Source: Thiohalocapsa sp964524185 (lineage in GTDB: Bacteria > Pseudomonadota > Gammaproteobacteria > Chromatiales > Chromatiaceae). Taken from it: a DNA stretch of 27,900 nt. Below the pieces are notes generated by a model. That model worked only from the letters and a program-made list of their open reading frames with translations. It made no database searches and had not been told where the DNA came from. Made by a program: the position numbers and the translations under genes. The stretch spans positions 1 to 27,900 of the forward strand of contig CAZGCI010000051.1 in NCBI GenBank assembly GCA_964524185.1, written 5' to 3'. This document shows, one piece after another, positions 24,566 through 27,900 of the stretch (its first letter is position 1; each line of letters begins with the position of its first letter).

Positions 24566-25999
24566 ATGGCAGAGGATCATCACACCCATCGCTTGGCCGA
24601 GCCGGTGCCGCCGGCCGGCCGGCTCGAGGTGCTCAATCCCTTCGATCTCAAGCCCATTGCCACCGTCGACACGATGGATCGGCGTGGCGTTGACGCGGCG
24701 CTGAGTATCGCCGATGCCCTGTTTCGCGACCGCGACGCCTGGCTGCCGGGCCATGAGCGCAGTGCGATCCTGCACCGCACCGCGATGGCGATGCAGTGCG
24801 ATGCCGATCGCCTGGCGGCACTCATCGCCCGCGAGGGGGGCAAGCCGCTGGCGGACGCACAAGTCGAGGTGACACGCGCCATCGACGGCGTGCATAACTG
24901 CGCGGAGGTGCTGCGCAGCGACGGCGGCCGCGAGGTACCCATGAGCGCCACCGCGGCCGCCGCCGGCCGGCTCGCCTTCACCACGCATGAGCCCATCGGC
25001 CCGGTCGTGGCCATTAGCGCCTTCAATCACCCGCTGAATTTGATCGTGCATCAGGTGGGGCCAGCGGTCGCCGCCGGCTGCCCGGTGGTGGTCAAGCCCG
25101 CTGAGGACACGCCCCTGTCCTGCCTGGCGTTCATCGATCTGTTGCGGGAGGCTGGGCTGCCACCCGCCTGGGCGCAGGCGCTGGTCACCGACGGATCGGA
25201 GACCGCCGAGGCCCTGGCCACAGACCCGCGCGTGGCCTTCTTGAGCTTCATCGGCAGCGCGCGGGTCGGCTGGCACCTGCGCGCGCGCCTCGCCCCCGGC
25301 GCCCGTTGCACGCTGGAGCACGGCGGTGCGGCGCCGGTACTGGTGGATCGCGGTGTGGACTTGGCTGGCGCGGTGCCGGCACTGGTCAAAGGCGGCTTCT
25401 ACCATGCCGGCCAGGTGTGCGTGTCGGTGCAGCGGGTGTTCGCCCACCGCAGCATCGCCGAGCCCTTGGCGCAGGCGCTGGCCGAGGCCGCCGCGGCGCT
25501 GCGCGTGGATGATCCGAGCCTTGCCGACACGGCCGTCGGCCCGTTGATCCGCCCGGCCGAGGTAGAACGTGTCGCGGCCTGGGTCCGCGCGGCGGTCGCC
25601 GGCGGGGCCGGTCTGCTCAGCGGCGGCGAGCCGCTGTCTGAAACCTGCTACGCGCCGACGGTGCTGTTTGACCCGCCGGCCGACGCCAAGGTCAGCCGGG
25701 AGGAGATCTTCGGCCCGGTGATCTGTGTCTATCCTTATCGCGACCCCGATCGCGCCATCGCTGCGGCCAACGCCCTGCCCTTTGCGTTTCAGGCCGCGGT
25801 CTTTACGGAGGATCTGCGCTTCGCGCTGCATGCGGCAGCGCGGTTGCATGCCGCCGCCGTGATGGTCAACGACCACACTGCCTTCCGCACCGATTGGATG
25901 CCGTTCGCCGGGCTGCGCCAATCCGGTCTCGGCACCGGCGGCATCCCCTACAGCTTCGCCGATATGCGCACCGAGAAGCTCATCGTCCTCAAGCGCTAA
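24566..25999 (+). CDS. NAD(P)-dependent aldehyde dehydrogenase
   Basis: The 477-aa product is a complete aldehyde dehydrogenase oxidising an aldehyde to the acid. Catalytic residues are N154 in ISAFNHPLNLIVHQ, E251 in CTLEHGGAAPVLVDR and the nucleophile C285 in YHAGQVCVSVQRVF; the EEIFGPVICVYPY segment near the end is also typical. EHGG replaces the more common ELGG, a variation found in some subgroups. The substrate cannot be read from sequence; pairing with an acetolactate-synthase-type enzyme suggests a C3-C4 aldehyde or a decarboxylation product. The ATG at 24566 has GAGG 10 nt upstream (24552-24555); an ATG at 24561 is out of frame. Hairpins follow in the gap before the next gene. Confidence 0.95.
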   Translation: MAEDHHTHRLAEPVPPAGRLEVLNPFDLKPIATVDTMDRRGVDAALSIADALFRDRDAWLPGHERSAILHRTAMAMQCDADRLAALIAREGGKPLADAQVEVTRAIDGVHNCAEVLRSDGGREVPMSATAAAAGRLAFTTHEPIGPVVAISAFNHPLNLIVHQVGPAVAAGCPVVVKPAEDTPLSCLAFIDLLREAGLPPAWAQALVTDGSETAEALATDPRVAFLSFIGSARVGWHLRARLAPGARCTLEHGGAAPVLVDRGVDLAGAVPALVKGGFYHAGQVCVSVQRVFAHRSIAEPLAQALAEAAAALRVDDPSLADTAVGPLIRPAEVERVAAWVRAAVAGGAGLLSGGEPLSETCYAPTVLFDPPADAKVSREEIFGPVICVYPYRDPDRAIAAANALPFAFQAAVFTEDLRFALHAAARLHAAAVMVNDHTAFRTDWMPFAGLRQSGLGTGGIPYSFADMRTEKLIVLKR

Positions 26000-26000
26000 C

Positions 26001-26099
26001 GGCCCGAAATTCGGGCCCTTCGCACAACCACACACCGGCGGGTGTACACGCCGGACGTGCCATACCCACTCACGCCGCCTCGCCAGCGCCTCACTGGCG
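26001..26099 (+). repeat. cluster of three hairpins between aldehyde dehydrogenase and FMN-protein genes
   Basis: GGCCCGAA/TTCGGGCC (26001-26017) begins 2 nt after the dehydrogenase stop. CCGGCG/CGCCGG (26035-26054) encloses the palindrome GTGTACAC. CGCCAG/CTGGCG lies at 26081-26099. Only the first resembles a terminator, and it lacks a proper T tract; they may be RNA-processing or attenuation structures. Confidence 0.5.
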
Positions 26100-26162
26100 G
26101 CGCTTCGCACACCTGGCCGCGCCGTGGGCGCGGAACTGCTGTTGACTCGGAGACCTCAACCC

Positions 26163-27731
26163 ATGCTCACCGATACCTCGTCCTTTCTGTTCACGTCGCT
26201 GCAGGTGATGTCTGCGACATTCATTGTCGTCATCGGTAGCATTGCCCTTTGGACTGTGTACGCATTCGTTGTCGACAGCACGCAGAAGAAGCGGGCCATC
26301 CTGCGCAATTATCCGGTGATCGGGCGCTTTCGCTACCTGTTCGAGCGCTTGGGGGAGTTCTTCCGCCAGTATTTCTTTGCCATGGACCGCGAGGAGCTGC
26401 CGTTCAACCGGGCGCAGCGCAACTGGGCTTATCGTGCCGCCAAGGACGTCGACAACACCGTCGCGTTCGGGTCCACGCGCAACATCACCGTGCCAGGACA
26501 GGTCCTGTTCGTCAACTGTCCGTTCCCGACCCTGGGTGAGGATGCCGTGCCCGCCAAACCGCTGACCGTCGGCCCACACGCCCGCCATCCCTACACCACC
26601 GCGGCGCTATTTCACATCTCCGGCATGAGCTATGGCGCCATCTCCCGGCCGGCGCTGGAGGCCCTCGGCGCCGGTGCTGCCAAGACCGGCTGCTGGCTCA
26701 ACACCGGCGAGGGCGGCCTGTCGCCGCTGCACCTGGACAGCGGCTGCGACCTGGTGTTCCAGATCGGCACAGCCAAGTACGGCGTGCGGGATCTGGACGG
26801 CAATCTCAGCGATGAGCGGTTGCGCGAGGTGGCCGCATACCCGCAAGTGCGGATGTTCGAGCTCAAGCTCAGCCAGGGGGCGAAGCCTGGCAAGGGCGGC
26901 ATTCTGCCCGGCGCCAAGGTCACCGAGGAGATCGCCGCCATCCGCGGCATTCCCGTGGGCGCAGACAGCATCAGCCCCAACCGCCATCCGGATGTGGGCA
27001 GCACCGAGGAACTGCTGGATCTCATCGCCCGCGTGCGCAGGGTTTCGGGCAAGCCGGTGGGCTTTAAGGCCGTCATCGGCGCCTACGGCTGGCTCGACGA
27101 GCTGTTCGCGGCGGTTAACCGCCGCGGCCCAGAGTCGGCGCCGGACTTCATGACCGTCGACGGTGCCGACGGCGGCACCGGCGCCTCGCCCATGCCGCTG
27201 ATCGACGACATGGGCCTGCCGCTGCGGGTGAGCCTGCCGTTACTGGTGGATAAGCTCGACGAGCACGGCCTGCGCGGGCGGGTGCGGGTGATCGCCTCCG
27301 GCAAGCTAATCACGCCTGCCGATGTCGCCTGGGCGCTCTGTGTGGGCGCAGACTTCGTCTGCTCCGCGCGGGGCTTCATGTTTGCGCTCGGCTGCATTCA
27401 GGCCCTGCAGTGCAATAAGAACACCTGTCCAACCGGAATCACCACCCACAACCGCAAGCTCCAGAAGGGCCTTCACCCGCCGACCAAGGCCGAGCGCGTA
27501 GCCGCCTACGCGCGCAACATCACCGCGGAGGTGGGCACCATCGCCCATGCGTGCGGCGTGCGCAGCCCGCGCGAGCTAGGGCGGTTTCATGCCCAGGTGG
27601 TGCAGCCCAACGGGTTGACTGTCGGGCTCGACCGCCTCTATCCGCAGGCTCTGCCGCACCCGGTAGGTGCGACGCTGAGCCTCCCCACCGCCGCGGTGGG
27701 CTGCGAGGCACAGCGCGTCACAGCGGCTTAG
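26163..27731 (+). CDS. membrane-anchored FMN-binding glutamate synthase family protein
   Basis: The 522-aa product has an N-terminal transmembrane helix (about 16-38, ATFIVVIGSIALWTVYAFVV) followed by a glutamate-synthase-type (GltB-like) FMN barrel. Family motifs are ISGMSYGAISRPALEAL, LNTGEGGLSPLHL, ELKLSQGAKPGKGG, TVDGADGGTGASPMPLIDD and the GADFVCSARGFMFALGC region. The cysteine pattern C-x5-C-x4-C (GCIQALQCNKNTCPTGI) matches the 3Fe-4S ligands of glutamate synthase. The amidotransferase domain and the small subunit are absent, so it is a stand-alone oxidoreductase of unknown substrate anchored to the membrane. The start at 26163 is supported by GGAG at about 10 nt upstream and by the sensible hydrophobic helix; the open frame to 26124 is less likely. 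Confidence 0.93.
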   Translation: MLTDTSSFLFTSLQVMSATFIVVIGSIALWTVYAFVVDSTQKKRAILRNYPVIGRFRYLFERLGEFFRQYFFAMDREELPFNRAQRNWAYRAAKDVDNTVAFGSTRNITVPGQVLFVNCPFPTLGEDAVPAKPLTVGPHARHPYTTAALFHISGMSYGAISRPALEALGAGAAKTGCWLNTGEGGLSPLHLDSGCDLVFQIGTAKYGVRDLDGNLSDERLREVAAYPQVRMFELKLSQGAKPGKGGILPGAKVTEEIAAIRGIPVGADSISPNRHPDVGSTEELLDLIARVRRVSGKPVGFKAVIGAYGWLDELFAAVNRRGPESAPDFMTVDGADGGTGASPMPLIDDMGLPLRVSLPLLVDKLDEHGLRGRVRVIASGKLITPADVAWALCVGADFVCSARGFMFALGCIQALQCNKNTCPTGITTHNRKLQKGLHPPTKAERVAAYARNITAEVGTIAHACGVRSPRELGRFHAQVVQPNGLTVGLDRLYPQALPHPVGATLSLPTAAVGCEAQRVTAA

Positions 27732-27735
27732 CCCT

Positions 27736-27806
27736 GCCCGCCTGTGGCGGCCGCCGCGGCAGCAACCGCGTCATGCCCAGGCGGGCTCTACCAGGCGTCG
27801 CCTGGT
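27736..27806. repeat. hairpins downstream of the FMN-protein gene
   Basis: The 9-nt sequence GCCCGCCTG (27736-27744) is repeated in inverted form at 27778-27786. A second perfect hairpin with 7-bp arms (ACCAGGC/GCCTGGT, loop GTC) spans 27790-27806. Neither has a T tract on the plus strand. They may stabilise the mRNA 3' end. Confidence 0.45.
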
Positions 27807-27836
27807 GTTGGAGCGGCGCCAGCGGCCATCGGCCAC

Positions 27837-27864
27837 AAAAAAAAACCGGACCCAACGGGTCCGG
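27837..27864 (-). terminator. strong Rho-independent terminator for a minus-strand gene beyond the window
   Basis: CCGGACCC (27846-27853) and GGGTCCGG (27857-27864) form an 8-bp GC-rich stem with a 3-nt loop. On the minus strand the stem is followed by nine T residues (A tract 27837-27845 on the plus strand). This implies that a minus-strand gene ends just past position 27864, convergent with the FMN-protein gene. Confidence 0.85.
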
Positions 27865-27900
27865 CCACAAGCCTTGGCGGGGAGGGGGAAGGCGGGGCGG

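Noticed and set aside
22772..26110. 1112-codon open frame on the minus strand opposite the ThDP enzyme and aldehyde dehydrogenase
   Set aside because: It spans two well-supported plus-strand genes and the gap between them; composition (Arg/Gly/Gln/His-rich, no domain) is typical of antisense frames in GC-rich DNA.

Overview
The window is GC-rich, densely coded DNA, probably from a gammaproteobacterium of the Chromatiales (purple-sulfur-bacterium-like). The evidence is the GC content, the protein styles, and the combination of a glycogen branching enzyme/glycogen synthase pair, a zwf-tal pair and a solitary acetolactate-synthase/aldehyde-dehydrogenase pair. The taxonomic call is an inference; no rRNA, tRNA or photosynthesis gene is present to confirm it.

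Layout. (1) 165-1096: an ECF-type sigma factor translationally coupled to a stand-alone receiver protein. (2) 1513-5781: glgB then glgA; the GlgA carries a long basic Ala/Lys/Pro-rich N-terminal extension. A heptanucleotide repeat tract separates it from a convergent rlpA-like gene (5883-6275, minus). (3) 6941-13427: a group of exported or redox-type proteins: a DUF3179 protein, a secreted peroxiredoxin-like protein, a two-PAS histidine kinase, a TlpA-type thioredoxin, two tandem secreted paralogues of unknown function, and an AhpD-like carboxymuconolactone decarboxylase. Two REP-like hairpins in inverted orientation lie between the paralogues. (4) 13536-16248: an accessory or degraded stretch with an unrecognised 262-aa protein, a multiply frameshifted pseudogene, a possible stub of an XRE-type antitoxin gene with an operator-like palindrome, a Uma2-family nuclease-fold gene and about 0.5 kb of apparently non-coding DNA. 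(5) 16249-17973: a small membrane protein and a HlyD-type membrane-fusion protein, probably one operon. (6) 18131-20777: zwf and tal (pentose phosphate pathway). (7) 20835-22714: an exported YHS-domain protein and an LCAT/lipase-like lipoprotein. (8) 22865-27731: an acetolactate-synthase-type ThDP enzyme, an aldehyde dehydrogenase and a membrane-anchored FMN/Fe-S glutamate-synthase-domain protein, followed by a strong minus-strand terminator.

How the genes fit together. Glycogen synthesis (glgBA) and glucose-6-phosphate oxidation plus carbon rearrangement (zwf, tal) form the central-carbon theme. The thiol-redox and exported proteins in the middle suggest periplasmic peroxide/thiol handling. 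The most notable observations are: an in-frame TAA just before a conserved-looking C-terminal tail of the acetolactate-synthase-like gene; the GlgA N-terminal extension; the tandem secreted paralogue pair with a TlpA-like neighbour; and the covarying inverted hairpins beside them. I found no CRISPR array, prophage, intact insertion sequence or recognisable defence operon. I do not see a convincing, fully novel multi-gene system; the paralogue pair with TlpA is the best candidate for an undescribed unit.
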